From the NCBI RefSeq assembly GCF_001613935.1, contig NZ_LQCI01000009.1, forward strand, positions 406,484 through 470,483: a stretch of DNA of 64,000 bases. The letters run 5' to 3'. Every line of letters begins with the position of its first letter. Position 1 is the stretch's first letter. The DNA is from Amycolatopsis regifaucium (GTDB lineage: Bacteria; Actinomycetota; Actinomycetes; Mycobacteriales; Pseudonocardiaceae). The notes under the pieces are model-generated. The model did no database searches, was not told the origin of the DNA, and saw only the letters and a list, made by a program, of their open reading frames with translations. Of the stretch, positions 17,925 through 27,759 are shown in pieces. The position numbers and the translations under genes were made by a program.

Positions 17925-18812
17925 TCACTCCTTGCTTTCCGCGCCGGACAACGCTTCGACGACCTTCAGCAGTGCGGAATGATCGAGCGAGCCGTGTCCC
18001 ATCGCCCGTCCGGCGGCGACGAGCTGGGCGACCAGCCCGGTGAGCGGCAGCGCGACCTCGGCCTGCCTCGCGGCGGCGAGCGCGATACCCATGTCCTTGT
18101 GGTGCAGGTCGATCCGGAAACCCGGCGCGAAGTCCCGCGCCACCATGGATTTCCGCTTGAGTTCGAGGATCCGGCTGCCCGCCAGCCCGCCCGCGAGCAC
18201 GTCCAGCCCCACCCCGGCGTCCACACCGGACGCTTCGAGCAGCACGATCGCCTCGGCGATCAGCCCGTAGGTCCCGCCGACCACCAGCTGGTTGGCCGCT
18301 TTGACGACCTGACCGGCACCGTGTGGCCCCACGTGGACGACCGTCTTGCCGACGGCCTCCAATATCGGCAGCGCGGCCGCGAAGTCCTCGTCCGCACCAC
18401 CGACCATAATGGACAGGGACGCCTGTTCGGCGCCGGCTTGACCACCCGAAACGGGCGCGTCCAGCACTCGGATCTCCCGCTCGCCCGCCCGTTCGGCCAC
18501 CTCGATGGAGGTCTCCGGCCGGATCGTGCTCATGTCGATCAGGAGGGTCCCCGGTTTCGCCGACTCCAGCACCCCGCCCTCGGCCAGCACGACGGCCTCG
18601 ACCTGCGGGTGGTCCGGCAGCATGGTGATGACGACTTCCGCGCCCGAGACGGCGTCCGTCACCCCGCTCGCGGCCCGGCCGCCCGCCGCTTCCAGCCTCG
18701 CGAGCGCGTCGGCGTTCGTGTCGAATCCGCTCACCTCGTGCCCGGCCGCGACGAGATGTCCCGCCATCGGCCCGCCCATGATCCCCAGCCCGATGAAACC
18801 CAGCTTGGTCAT
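17925..18812 (-). CDS. glxR: 2-hydroxy-3-oxopropionate (tartronate semialdehyde) reductase
   Basis: This 295-residue beta-hydroxyacid dehydrogenase reduces tartronate semialdehyde to D-glycerate with NAD(P)H. It has the N-terminal Rossmann motif GFIGLGIMGGPMA, the family signature DAPVSGGQAGAE and the catalytic Lys in GQVVKAANQ (about residue 171). Length is standard. The ATG overlaps the stop of hyi by 4 bases, and gcl follows 3 bases after its stop. Confidence 0.92.
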   Translation of the reverse strand: MTKLGFIGLGIMGGPMAGHLVAAGHEVSGFDTNADALARLEAAGGRAASGVTDAVSGAEVVITMLPDHPQVEAVVLAEGGVLESAKPGTLLIDMSTIRPETSIEVAERAGEREIRVLDAPVSGGQAGAEQASLSIMVGGADEDFAAALPILEAVGKTVVHVGPHGAGQVVKAANQLVVGGTYGLIAEAIVLLEASGVDAGVGLDVLAGGLAGSRILELKRKSMVARDFAPGFRIDLHHKDMGIALAAARQAEVALPLTGLVAQLVAAGRAMGHGSLDHSALLKVVEALSGAESKE

Positions 18813-19636
18813 GCCAGTCCCCTTCGTTCGAAAGGCAGCCACGACAGCGATTCCGCGCTCGGCCCGGCGGGCTTGTACTCCACGCCGACCTGCCCGCGGT
18901 AACCCGCCGTCTGCAGCTTTTCCAGGTATCCCTCGATGTCCAGCGTTCCGGTCCCCGGCTGGTGCCGCCCTGGGGCATCGGCGATCTGCACATGGCCGAT
19001 CCGTCCGGTGTGGACGGTCGTGACCGTGTCGAGGTCGTCACCGTTGACCGCCAGGTGGTACAGGTCGGCCAGCAGCTTCACGTTGTCCCGCCCGAGTTCG
19101 TCGAGCACCTTCAGCACGTCGTCCGCGGTCTTGAGCGGATACTTCTCCGCTCCCGACAACGGCTCCAGGACGATCTCCGCACCGATCCGCGCGGCGGCGT
19201 CCGAGGCGAGCGCGAGGTTCTCCCGGCCGAGCTTGTCCTGCTCGGCCGCGTCGGCACCGTCGAGACGGTTGCCGTAGAGGGCGTTGAACCGGCGGCAGCC
19301 GAGCCGCTCGCCGAGTTCGATCGCGGAAGCGATGCCGTGGGCGAACTCCTCCTCCCGGCCGGTCCAGGTGACCAGGCCGCGATCGCCGCCCGCCATGTCA
19401 CCGGGGAAGAAGTTCAGCCCGGTCACCGCGACTCCCGCCTTCTCTACCGACGCCACGAACTCGTCGACCTCGGCGGTGCCCGGTACCGGCGTCTCGAACG
19501 GCCACCAGTACTCGACCGCGGTGAATCCCGCCGCCCGCGCCGCCTCCGCGCGCTCCAGGAGCGGCAACTCGGTGAAGACCATCGACAGGTTCAGCACGTA
19601 GGGCAGCGCATGACGCGAACCGGCAAGATCAGCCAT
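18809..19636 (-). CDS. hyi: Hydroxypyruvate isomerase
   Basis: This 275-residue TIM-barrel xylose-isomerase-like protein interconverts hydroxypyruvate and tartronate semialdehyde. Landmarks are LNFFPGDMAGGDRG, LYGNRLDG, the metal-ligand Glu in IVLEPLSG, LLADLYHLAVNGDD and GHVQIADAPGRHQPGTG, all typical of Hyi. It is the first gene of the glyoxylate operon. Two related imperfect palindromes lie 15-51 bases upstream of the ATG. Longer in-frame starts have no family support. Confidence 0.92.
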   Translation of the reverse strand: MADLAGSRHALPYVLNLSMVFTELPLLERAEAARAAGFTAVEYWWPFETPVPGTAEVDEFVASVEKAGVAVTGLNFFPGDMAGGDRGLVTWTGREEEFAHGIASAIELGERLGCRRFNALYGNRLDGADAAEQDKLGRENLALASDAAARIGAEIVLEPLSGAEKYPLKTADDVLKVLDELGRDNVKLLADLYHLAVNGDDLDTVTTVHTGRIGHVQIADAPGRHQPGTGTLDIEGYLEKLQTAGYRGQVGVEYKPAGPSAESLSWLPFERRGLA

Positions 19637-19650
19637 CGAAACCTCTGCAA

Positions 19651-19687
19651 TTTCGCTATGCGGAAACTTTCTTTCGTATATCGAGAA
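19651..19687. promoter_or_regulatory. Tandem operator-like palindromes upstream of hyi operon
   Basis: Two similar imperfect palindromes, TTTCGCTATGCGGAAA (19651-19666) and TTTCGTATATCGAGAA (19672-19687), start 21 bases apart, two helical turns. Their form resembles sites used by IclR-family regulators of glyoxylate genes. No IclR gene is in the window. Confidence 0.55.
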
Positions 19688-19794
19688 TAGCTCGCCGAAC
19701 TGACCTCGGTCAACGGGCAGCTCCGGAGCGAGATGAGCGGTCCGCGGGGTGGAAGTCCACGAATTGTCGGACCCTGTCGTTATCGTCGACCGCC

Positions 19795-20949
19795 ATGAAC
19801 ACGACGCCATTCCGAGCCCGGGTCCCGGAGGCCGACCTCGAAGACCTCCGCGATCGGCTCCGCCGTACCCGCTGGCCGGAGAACGAGACCGTCGACGACT
19901 GGTCGCAAGGGGTCCCCGCCGCTTACCTGCGCGAACTTTGCGCGTACTGGGCGGAGACCTACGACTGGCGTGCCGCGGAGTCCCGGCTCAACGCGATCCC
20001 CCAGTTCCGGACCGAGATCGACGGCCTCGGTATCCACTACCTGCACGCCCGTTCCCCGCATCCCGGCGCGCTGCCGCTGATCCTCACGCACGGCTGGCCG
20101 GGTTCGGTCTTCGAGTTCCTCGACGTGGTCGGTCCGCTCACCGATCCGGTCGCGCACGGCGGCGATCCGGCCGACGCCTTCCACGTCGTCGTCCCGTCCC
20201 TTCCCGGCTACGGCTTCAGCGACAAACCGGCCGAGACCGGCTGGTCGATCCAGCGCATCGCCGACGCGTGGGTCCGCCTCATGACAGGCCTGGGTTACGA
20301 ACGCTTCGGCGCGCAAGGCGGCGACTGGGGCACGAGCATCACCACGCTGATGGGACGGACGGCTCCCGAACGCCTCGTCGGGATCCACCTCAACCCGCCG
20401 CTGGCGGCACCGGATCCGGCGACGTTCGACGACCTGACCGAGTTCGAGCGGAAGTCTCTCGAAGACCTCGAACAAGCCAAAGTGGACGGTTCCGGCTACG
20501 CGAACCAGCAGGCGACCCGGCCGCAGACGATCGGCTACGCGCTGGCGGATTCTCCGGTGGCGCTGTGCGCGTGGATCCTCGAAAAGTTCCAGGCCTGGAC
20601 GGATTGTGACGGCCATCCGGAGAACGCGCTGAGCCGCGACGCCATGCTCGACGACATCACGCTCTACTGGCTGACCGGCACCGGCGCCTCGTCGGCCCGG
20701 TTGTACTGGGAGAGTTTCGCCGAGGTCTCGAGCTGGTTCTCCGACTCCACTGTGGACAAGATCGCCGTTCCGACCGGATGCTCGATCTTCCCGCGCGAGA
20801 CACCGCGTCCGTCGCGGCGCTGGGCCGAGCGCCGGTTCACCGACATCCGGTACTGGAACGAGCTCGAGCGGGGTGGGCACTTCGCGGCCTTCGAACAGCC
20901 GGGCGTTTTCACCGAGGAGGTGCGGTCGTTCTTCCGGCTCGTACGCTGA
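19795..20949 (+). CDS. Epoxide hydrolase
   Basis: This 384-residue protein has the epoxide hydrolase N-terminal lid (residues about 1-105, beginning TPFRARVPEADLEDLRDRL) and an alpha/beta-hydrolase core. The oxyanion motif is HGWPGS, the nucleophile is Asp in GGDWG (about residue 180) and the base is His in RGGHFAAFEQP near the C-terminus. It opens epoxides to diols; the physiological substrate is unknown. Length and motif order match the family. Confidence 0.92.
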   Translation: MNTTPFRARVPEADLEDLRDRLRRTRWPENETVDDWSQGVPAAYLRELCAYWAETYDWRAAESRLNAIPQFRTEIDGLGIHYLHARSPHPGALPLILTHGWPGSVFEFLDVVGPLTDPVAHGGDPADAFHVVVPSLPGYGFSDKPAETGWSIQRIADAWVRLMTGLGYERFGAQGGDWGTSITTLMGRTAPERLVGIHLNPPLAAPDPATFDDLTEFERKSLEDLEQAKVDGSGYANQQATRPQTIGYALADSPVALCAWILEKFQAWTDCDGHPENALSRDAMLDDITLYWLTGTGASSARLYWESFAEVSSWFSDSTVDKIAVPTGCSIFPRETPRPSRRWAERRFTDIRYWNELERGGHFAAFEQPGVFTEEVRSFFRLVR

Positions 20950-20960
20950 TCGCTTGACCG

Positions 20961-20973
20961 TGACACCGTGTCA
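20961..20973. promoter_or_regulatory. MerR-type palindrome
   Basis: The 13-base palindrome TGACACCGTGTCA lies 21 bases upstream of the broken MerR gene, just after a TTGACC box (20954-20959). This is the usual placement of a MerR autoregulatory site between -35 and -10 elements. Confidence 0.6.
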
Positions 20974-20994
20974 GGTTGTCTGGTGGGAGGCGTC

Positions 20995-21557
20995 ATGTTC
21001 AGCATCGGAGATTTCGCCAAACACGGCCGGGTGTCGGTCCGGATGCTGCGTCACTACGACGCCATCGGGCTGCTGCGGCCGGCCCACGTCGACCCGTTCA
21101 GCGGCTACCGGTCCTACACCGGCGAACAGCTGGCCCGGCTCAACCGGGTGATCGCGCTCAAGGATCTCGGTTTCACGCTCACGCAGGTGCAGGAGATCCT
21201 CGACACCCGGATCGGCGTGGACGAGCTGCGCGGGATGCTTGGGACCGTTGATCGCCTACTACGAAGACGACTCCGACGGCGACCAGGTGCTGATCCACGC
21301 CGCCGTCCCGATCTCGGCCGAAACGAGCGGAAAGGAAGGGTTTTCGACGGTGAACCTCGCCGAGGTGCCGTCCGCGGCGACGATCCTGCACCGGGGTTCG
21401 CTGGAGACCGCGCTCTCCAGCTACCAGGCGCTGGCGAAGTGGGTCGACACGCACGGGTACCGCGCGAGCGGGCCGGCGCGGGAGTTCTACCTCGAATGCC
21501 CCGGACAACGGCGACAAGTGGGTCACCGAGCTGCAGCAGCCGATCGCCAAGGACTGA
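20995..21557 (+). pseudogene. Broken MerR/GyrI-like regulator
   Basis: The first 80 codons encode an intact MerR HTH (MFSIGDFAKHGRVSVRMLRH, then LGFTLTQVQEILDTRIGVDELRGML). After about 21240 the frame is lost, and the matching effector-domain sequence (GPLIAYYEDDSDGDQVLIHA ... REFYLEC) resumes in another frame. Roughly 100 residues of linker and ligand domain seem deleted at the junction. A second +1 shift in the run CCCCGG near 21500 separates the expected ending PDNGDKWVTELQQPIAKD. A good ribosome site (GTGGGAGG) precedes the ATG, so a DNA-binding fragment might still be made. Confidence 0.8.
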
Positions 21558-21593
21558 CGCCTCAATGCCCGGTTCTGCTTTTGCTCGCGTGAG

Positions 21594-21648
21594 GTACATG
21601 ATGGCCCCCTTCCTTGCGCTAGGCGCAAGGAAGGGGGCCATCATGTAC
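21594..21648. repeat. 55-base palindromic element, copy 1
   Basis: Perfect 26-base arms (beginning GTACATGATGGCCCCC, 21594-21619 and 21623-21648) enclose the 3-base loop TAG. It lies just after the MerR pseudogene. The copy at 54242-54296 has identical arms and loop CTA, the reverse complement. Confidence 0.85.
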
Positions 21649-21675
21649 TGAGAAAGGTGTGGCTATCTTCCGCGC

Positions 21676-22242
21676 ATGACGACGTACACGCCGCCGCAGC
21701 GGACGGCCACGCTCGCCGACGCGCCCGCCATCGCGGCGCTGATGAGGGCTTCGGTACTGGAGTTGTTCCCCCGGTTCTACGACGAACGGCAGACCGCGAG
21801 CGCGGCGGAGCACATCGCGCACCTCGACCTGCGGTTGATCGAGGACGGCACCTACTTCGTGCATGAGGCGGATGGCGAAATCGTCGCCTGCGGCGGTTGG
21901 AGCAGACGCAACAAGATGCACGCCGGCGCCGGTGACGCGGCGGACGACGACCGCCCGCTCGACCCGGCCACCGAACCCGCGCGGGTTCGCGCCATGTTCG
22001 TCCGCGGTGACTGGACCCGGCGGGGGCTCGGGCGCGCGATCCTCGAATCGTGCCGCCTCGCGGCGAAAGCCGAAGGGTTCACGTCGCTGACGCTGACCGC
22101 GACCATGCCCGGTGTTCCGCTGTACCGCGCGTTCGGCTTCACCGAGGTCGAGCGGGTGACGGTGACGACGCCCGACGGCGTCGACGTCCCTGGCGCCGTG
22201 ATGGTCCGGGACATCGACCGGCCGGATAGCATCGGCGAATGA
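21676..22242 (+). CDS. GNAT family N-acetyltransferase
   Basis: This 188-residue acetyltransferase has the acetyl-CoA-binding motif A, VRGDWTRRGLGRAILESC (about residues 113-130), and the later GVPLYRAFGF segment. The substrate is unknown. Its stop overlaps the start of the LysE-type exporter by 4 bases (ATGA), so the two are co-translated and may act on the same amine or amino acid. Confidence 0.87.
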   Translation: MTTYTPPQRTATLADAPAIAALMRASVLELFPRFYDERQTASAAEHIAHLDLRLIEDGTYFVHEADGEIVACGGWSRRNKMHAGAGDAADDDRPLDPATEPARVRAMFVRGDWTRRGLGRAILESCRLAAKAEGFTSLTLTATMPGVPLYRAFGFTEVERVTVTTPDGVDVPGAVMVRDIDRPDSIGE

Positions 22243-22865
22243 TCTCCGGGGCCACCGCACTCTCGTTCGTCTTGGTCTGCCTGCTCGGCGCTATGGCGCC
22301 CGGTCCGGATTTCCTGGTGGTGACCCGCAGCGCGATCCTCGGCGGGCGCAAGGCCGGGATCGCCGCCGGACTCGGGATCGCGCTCGGCGTCTTCGTCTGG
22401 GTGGTCGCGATCGCGCTCGGTGTCGCGGCGATTCTCACCGCGTCGGCGATCGCCTTCACCGTGGTGAAACTGATCGGCGCCGCTTACCTGGTCTTCCTCG
22501 GCGTCAAAGCCTGGCTGGCGGTGCGCCGCGGCGACTACAGCGAACTCAAGGACAAGGTGACGCCGGTCGTCGCGCCAAGGGCGGCGTTCCGGCACGGGCT
22601 GCTCACCAATCTGCTCAACCCGAAGGTCGCGGTGTTCTTCCTCGCCCTGCTCCCCCAGTTCCTTCCGCACACGGCCTCGACAGCGCAGACCCTGCAGCTG
22701 GCGATGCTGGCCACCGCGGTGGCCGTCGTGTGGACCTTCGTCCTGGCGACACTGGTCGGTTCGCTGCGGAAGTTCTTCTCCACCGGCCGGGTGCGGCGCG
22801 CGATGGACGCGGTGATGGGCACCTTGCTCGTCGGGCTCGGGATCAGGGTCGCCGTCCAGAGCTGA
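22239..22865 (+). CDS. LysE/RhtB family exporter
   Basis: This 208-residue membrane protein has about six transmembrane helices. The N-terminal family motif GAMAPGPDFLVVTRSAILGGRKAG is clear, as is GLLTNLLNPKVAVFFLALLPQF in the middle. It should export an amino acid or related metabolite. It is translationally coupled to the upstream GNAT gene. Confidence 0.92.
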   Translation: MISGATALSFVLVCLLGAMAPGPDFLVVTRSAILGGRKAGIAAGLGIALGVFVWVVAIALGVAAILTASAIAFTVVKLIGAAYLVFLGVKAWLAVRRGDYSELKDKVTPVVAPRAAFRHGLLTNLLNPKVAVFFLALLPQFLPHTASTAQTLQLAMLATAVAVVWTFVLATLVGSLRKFFSTGRVRRAMDAVMGTLLVGLGIRVAVQS

Positions 22866-22890
22866 AGGTGCCCATCACCATCACTGCCGG

Positions 22891-23949
22891 CTACAGGGAT
22901 TCAGCGGCGAGACGCGTGCCCTCGACCCGAGCGGCGATCTTGGCGAACGCGATCTCCCGCGACGTCGACGTGTCGTCGGCGAACGGCGAGAAACCGCAGT
23001 CGTCGCACGTGCCCAGCCGCTCGGCCGGGATGTACCGCGCCGCCTGGAGCACCCGGTCCCGAACCTCCTCGGCCGTTTCGACGCGCGGGTCGATCGGGTC
23101 GGTCACGCCGACGAAGATCCGCTGCTCCGGCCGGGAGTGCGCGGCGATCACGCCGAGCGCCCGCTCGGGATCCGCCTCGCTGGCCAGCTGCACGTAGACG
23201 TTGCCCACCTTCAACTGGAACAACGTCGGCAGTAGTTCGGCATAGTCGACATCGAGGCTGTGCACCGAGTCCTGATCCCCGCCGGGGCAGGTGTGCACGC
23301 CGATCTTCTTGCGCTCCTCCTCGGAAAAGCGCTCCAGAACGGCGTTGTTCAGATCCACAAAGGACTGCAACAGCCCGCCGGACGGGTCGAGCTTCAGCGA
23401 CAGTCTGCCTTCGGTGAAGTCGATCTGGACGCTGTCCGCGCCCGCGTCGAGACTGCCGCGGATATCCGCCTCCGCTTCGTTCACCAGGTCGGCGATGAAC
23501 TGTTCTTTGCTATATCCGGCCAATTCTTCACCGGGATAAACGAGGCTCACCGCCGAAGCCGCGATCACCGCCTGCTTGACCGGCCTGGTCGCGTACTTCT
23601 TGGCCTCGCGCAGATAAGCGGCGGCGTGGGTCTGGTAGCGGAACGGGCCGGCGGTGAGCCGCGGAAGCTGCCGGGTGTGCCCGTCGGCGAAGGGGATGAC
23701 GACCCCGTCCGGCGCGAGCGAATCCAGGCCCGCCAAAGGATATGTGGCGAAGCTCGGCTTACCTTGTTCACCATCGGTGACGACCGGGGAACCGGTCTCC
23801 TCCAACCGATTGATGGTCTCCACGAGAGCTTTTTCCTTCGCCTCATCGAGCCCGTCGGCGTCCAGCCGGCCGGCCGCGTGCTCACCGAGAGCTTCCAGGA
23901 GATACGCCGGACGGGGAATGCTGCCGATCGGTTCGGTGGGTATCGTCAT
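22891..23949 (-). CDS. Cobalamin-independent methionine synthase-like protein (single MetE_C domain)
   Basis: This 352-residue protein corresponds to only the catalytic C-terminal barrel of MetE. Candidate zinc ligands are HTC in VHTCPGGDQD and the Cys pair in GTCDDCGFSP. It probably transfers a methyl group to homocysteine or a related thiol, possibly with a corrinoid or smaller folate donor than full MetE. I checked the upstream 243 bases for a cobalamin riboswitch and saw none; the palindrome TCGTGATCACGA (23984-23995) lies 35 bases before the ATG and may be an operator. Confidence 0.8.
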   Translation of the reverse strand: MTIPTEPIGSIPRPAYLLEALGEHAAGRLDADGLDEAKEKALVETINRLEETGSPVVTDGEQGKPSFATYPLAGLDSLAPDGVVIPFADGHTRQLPRLTAGPFRYQTHAAAYLREAKKYATRPVKQAVIAASAVSLVYPGEELAGYSKEQFIADLVNEAEADIRGSLDAGADSVQIDFTEGRLSLKLDPSGGLLQSFVDLNNAVLERFSEEERKKIGVHTCPGGDQDSVHSLDVDYAELLPTLFQLKVGNVYVQLASEADPERALGVIAAHSRPEQRIFVGVTDPIDPRVETAEEVRDRVLQAARYIPAERLGTCDDCGFSPFADDTSTSREIAFAKIAARVEGTRLAAESL

Positions 23950-24088
23950 CGTGCGTTTTCCTCCCAGGTGAAGCCGCCTACGGTCGTGATCACGAAAACT
24001 ACCGATCATTCCCTTCGTTGAAGATCTTTCTGCGTGCGGAGACCCCGAATGGGCCAATGCGGTCCAGTCGAACGCACCATTCACCGGA

Positions 24089-24106
24089 CGTATAGGTCGT
24101 TATACG
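24089..24106. promoter_or_regulatory. Palindrome upstream of DUF3040 gene
   Basis: CGTATA, six bases, TATACG: a perfect 6-6-6 inverted repeat in the divergent region between the MetE-like and DUF3040 genes. It is operator-like, but no partner regulator is identified. Confidence 0.4.
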
Positions 24107-24192
24107 AAATCCGGTTGAAGTTCGACGCTTATCCCGCCCTGGTCTTGGGTATTCCCTCGTTGTCGAGCGGGCGCGCGCCGAAGGAGCAACCG

Positions 24193-24459
24193 ATGCTGAG
24201 CCATCACGATCGGCAGGAATTGGAGAAGATCGAGCGCTGGTTCGAGCTCACCGAGCCGGCCTTGGCCGCTCGGCTCCGGTCCGGCAAACCCGCGCCGCCT
24301 CCCCTCCTCCGGCTGGCGGTCGTGCTGAGCATCGATGTGACCGCCGGACTGCTGATGCTGCTGGGCTTGGTGACGAACAGCCCGGCCCTGCTGCTGGTCG
24401 GGATGATCACCGTGACCGCGGCCGTGATCGTTCACCTGTCGCGATTCGGGCGCGACTGA
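24193..24459 (+). CDS. DUF3040 small membrane protein
   Basis: This 88-residue protein begins MLSHHDRQELEKIERWFELT, the hallmark of DUF3040, followed by two hydrophobic helices (residues about 38-60 and 63-82). These actinobacterial proteins are membrane-bound with no assigned function. The ATG follows GAAGGAGCAACCG, an excellent ribosome site. Confidence 0.85.
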   Translation: MLSHHDRQELEKIERWFELTEPALAARLRSGKPAPPPLLRLAVVLSIDVTAGLLMLLGLVTNSPALLLVGMITVTAAVIVHLSRFGRD

Positions 24460-24519
24460 CCGCCTTCCCGTACGCCGGTAGAGTCCGGGCGATACGTCCG
24501 GTTCACTGGGAGGAAGACC

Positions 24520-24945
24520 ATGCGGTTCATGATCATCATCAAGGCGGACGAGGATTCCGAAGCCGGGAAGATGCCGCCGATGGAAGCCTTGACCGCCATG
24601 GCGAAGTTCAATCAGGAGATGCTCGACGCCGGAGTGCTGGTAGGCGGCGAAGGTCTGCAGGAAAGCTCGAAGGGCGCGCGGGTCACCCTCAGTGCCGCGG
24701 GAGCCACCGTCACCGATGGCCCGTTCACCGAAGCCAAAGAACTCGTCGGTGGCTTCTGGATCGTCGACGTGCCGTCACGCGCCGAAGCGATCGAATGGGC
24801 GAAGCGCTGCCCCACTCCCCCGCACGGCGACACCGTGCTGGAGATCCGCAAGATCCTCGAAGCCGAGGACTTCGGCGAGAACTTCACGCCGGAACTGCAG
24901 GAGAACGAGCAGCGTATGCGCGACGAGATCGCCGAACGGTCTTAA
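24520..24945 (+). CDS. YCII/DGPF-domain protein
   Basis: This 141-residue soluble protein has the YCII-related ferredoxin-like fold. The diagnostic TDGPFTEAKELVGGFWIVDV is at residues about 66-85, and MRFMIIIKADEDSE opens the domain. Members often accompany ECF sigma factors, but none is adjacent here. The ATG follows GGAGGAAGACC. Function unknown. Confidence 0.88.
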   Translation: MRFMIIIKADEDSEAGKMPPMEALTAMAKFNQEMLDAGVLVGGEGLQESSKGARVTLSAAGATVTDGPFTEAKELVGGFWIVDVPSRAEAIEWAKRCPTPPHGDTVLEIRKILEAEDFGENFTPELQENEQRMRDEIAERS

Positions 24946-24954
24946 GCTCGCCGT

Positions 24955-26007
24955 ATGACCGTCCGGGAGTGGGTGCTCCACGTCGACCTCGACCAGTTCA
25001 TCGCTGCTGTCGAGGTCGCCCGGCGGCCTGAGCTGCGCGGGAAGCCCGTCGTCGTCGGCGGCAACGGTGACCCGACCGAACGGGCCGTGGTGGCGACGGC
25101 GTCGTACGAAGCGCGAGAATTCGGCATCCAGTCCGGGATGCCGTTGCGGACCGCCGCGAAACGCTGTCCCGAAGCGATCTTCCTGGCCACGGACGCCCCC
25201 GCCTACCAAGAGGTCTCCGACCGGGTGATGGCGACGCTCCGCGAATTCCCGGTGGTGGTCGAGGTACTCGGCTGGGACGAGGCGTTTCTCGGAGCCGCCA
25301 CCGACGATCCCGAAGCCCTCGCCGCCGACATCCGGCGAGTGGTCGCCGAGGAGACCGGGCTGTCCTGCTCGGTCGGCGTCGGGGACAACAAGCTGCGGGC
25401 CAAACTCGCCACCGGCTTCGCCAAACCGGCCGGGGTCTTCCGGCTCGTCCAGGAGAACTGGTGGGACGTCATGGCCGAGAGGCCGACGGACGCGCTGTGG
25501 GGCATCGGCGCCAAGACCACGAAAAAGCTCGCGGCGGCCGGCTATCACACCGTGCTGGACCTGGCGGGCGCCGAAGCGGCCGACCTCGCCGCACGGTTCG
25601 GCCCGAAGCTCGGCCCGTGGTACCGGATCCTCGCCGGCGGAATCGGGGACGCCGAGGTCACCGCGACGCCGTACGTCGCCCGATCCCGCAGTCGTGAGAC
25701 CACGTTCCAGCAGAACCTGACCGACCCCGAGGCCATGGCCGCCGAGGTCGTCGCACTGGCGAAACGCGTTTCACAGGACGTGGCCGACGAAGGCAGGCCC
25801 GCCGCGCGGGTCGCGGTCAAGATCCGGTTCGCGCCGTTCTTGACCCACACTCACAGCGTGACCCTGCCCGCACCCACCGCGGACCCGGGTGAGATCGAGA
25901 AGGCGGCGCTGGCCGTGCTCGACATGTTCGACCTCGGCAGACCGGTCCGCCTGCTGGGCGTCCGCGCCGAATTCTCCGCCGCGGCGGCGCGATCCACGTC
26001 GCCTTGA
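24955..26007 (+). CDS. dinB: DinB-family Y polymerase, DinB2-like
   Basis: This 350-residue polymerase has the Y-family palm, fingers, thumb and little-finger domains. Catalytic acids are D11 in HVDLDQF and D108-E109 in GWDEAFLG; YEAREFGIQSGMP is the fingers motif. The residue that is a bulky steric gate (Phe/Tyr) in DinB is Ile16 here (D13-Q-F-I16). Mycobacterial DinB2, which resembles this protein, has a Leu there and accepts ribonucleotides. The length suits the family. The stop overlaps the -35 box of the ahcY promoter. The start ATG is 9 bases after the YCII stop. Confidence 0.9.
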   Translation: MTVREWVLHVDLDQFIAAVEVARRPELRGKPVVVGGNGDPTERAVVATASYEAREFGIQSGMPLRTAAKRCPEAIFLATDAPAYQEVSDRVMATLREFPVVVEVLGWDEAFLGAATDDPEALAADIRRVVAEETGLSCSVGVGDNKLRAKLATGFAKPAGVFRLVQENWWDVMAERPTDALWGIGAKTTKKLAAAGYHTVLDLAGAEAADLAARFGPKLGPWYRILAGGIGDAEVTATPYVARSRSRETTFQQNLTDPEAMAAEVVALAKRVSQDVADEGRPAARVAVKIRFAPFLTHTHSVTLPAPTADPGEIEKAALAVLDMFDLGRPVRLLGVRAEFSAAAARSTSP

Positions 26008-26033
26008 CAGCGCTCGCGGCGCTTTGCCATCCT
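26004..26033 (+). promoter_or_regulatory. Putative ahcY promoter
   Basis: TTGACA (26004-26009), an 18-base spacer and CATCCT (26028-26033) form a plausible housekeeping promoter overlapping the end of dinB. Transcription would start near 26040, right at the 5' edge of the riboswitch aptamer. Confidence 0.5.
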
Positions 26034-26038
26034 GGTTT

Positions 26039-26110
26039 CGGGCCGAGAGGCGCTGCGACGGAATTCTTCCGCCACGCTCGGCCCGCCGTGACAGACGTAA
26101 GGGCGCCTCC
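26039..26110 (+). promoter_or_regulatory. S-adenosylhomocysteine (SAH) riboswitch aptamer
   Basis: The aptamer contains the conserved stretch CCGAGAGGCGCTGCGAC. A 9-base outer stem pairs 26039-26047 (CGGGCCGAG) with 26077-26085 (CTCGGCCCG). An inner CGGAA/TTCCG stem lies at 26059-26063/26067-26071. The pseudoknot pairs AGGCGC (26048-26053) with GCGCCT (26103-26108). It lies upstream of ahcY, the gene that removes SAH. The 3' pseudoknot strand also forms the 5' arm of a terminator, so SAH binding should prevent termination and turn ahcY on. Confidence 0.85.
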
Positions 26111-26133
26111 CATCGCGGAGGTGTCCCTTTTTT
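26101..26133 (+). terminator. Riboswitch-controlled intrinsic terminator
   Basis: GGGCGCCTCC (26101-26110) pairs with GGAGGTGTCC (26117-26126), including two G-U pairs, around loop CATCGC. A C and six Ts follow (26128-26133). The 5' arm contains the GCGCCT strand of the aptamer pseudoknot, so the two structures exclude each other. Confidence 0.85.
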
Positions 26134-26199
26134 GCGTTGTAACACTTTTCCGGCTGCCGCCGTCTTCGCGGCCGCACGCTGACCTCCCGTGTTGACTCC

Positions 26200-26226
26200 G
26201 TTCTTCCCGCCATCGGCGGGAAGAAC
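26200..26226. promoter_or_regulatory. Leader hairpin upstream of ahcY
   Basis: Perfect 12-base arms GTTCTTCCCGCC and GGCGGGAAGAAC surround the 3-base spacer ATC, 36 bases before the ahcY GTG. There is no following T run, so it is not a classical terminator; it may stabilise the leader mRNA. Confidence 0.55.
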
Positions 26227-26262
26227 CGCTCCGCCCTGCCTTCCTTCACGATTGGAGAACCT

Positions 26263-27738
<1,476 letters not shown>

Positions 27739-27759
27739 GGTACGCCTCGTGAGTGGTAA

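Noticed and set aside
23950..24192. Cobalamin riboswitch before the MetE-like gene
   Set aside because: No B12-box-like sequence or adenosylcobalamin core could be found on the minus strand.
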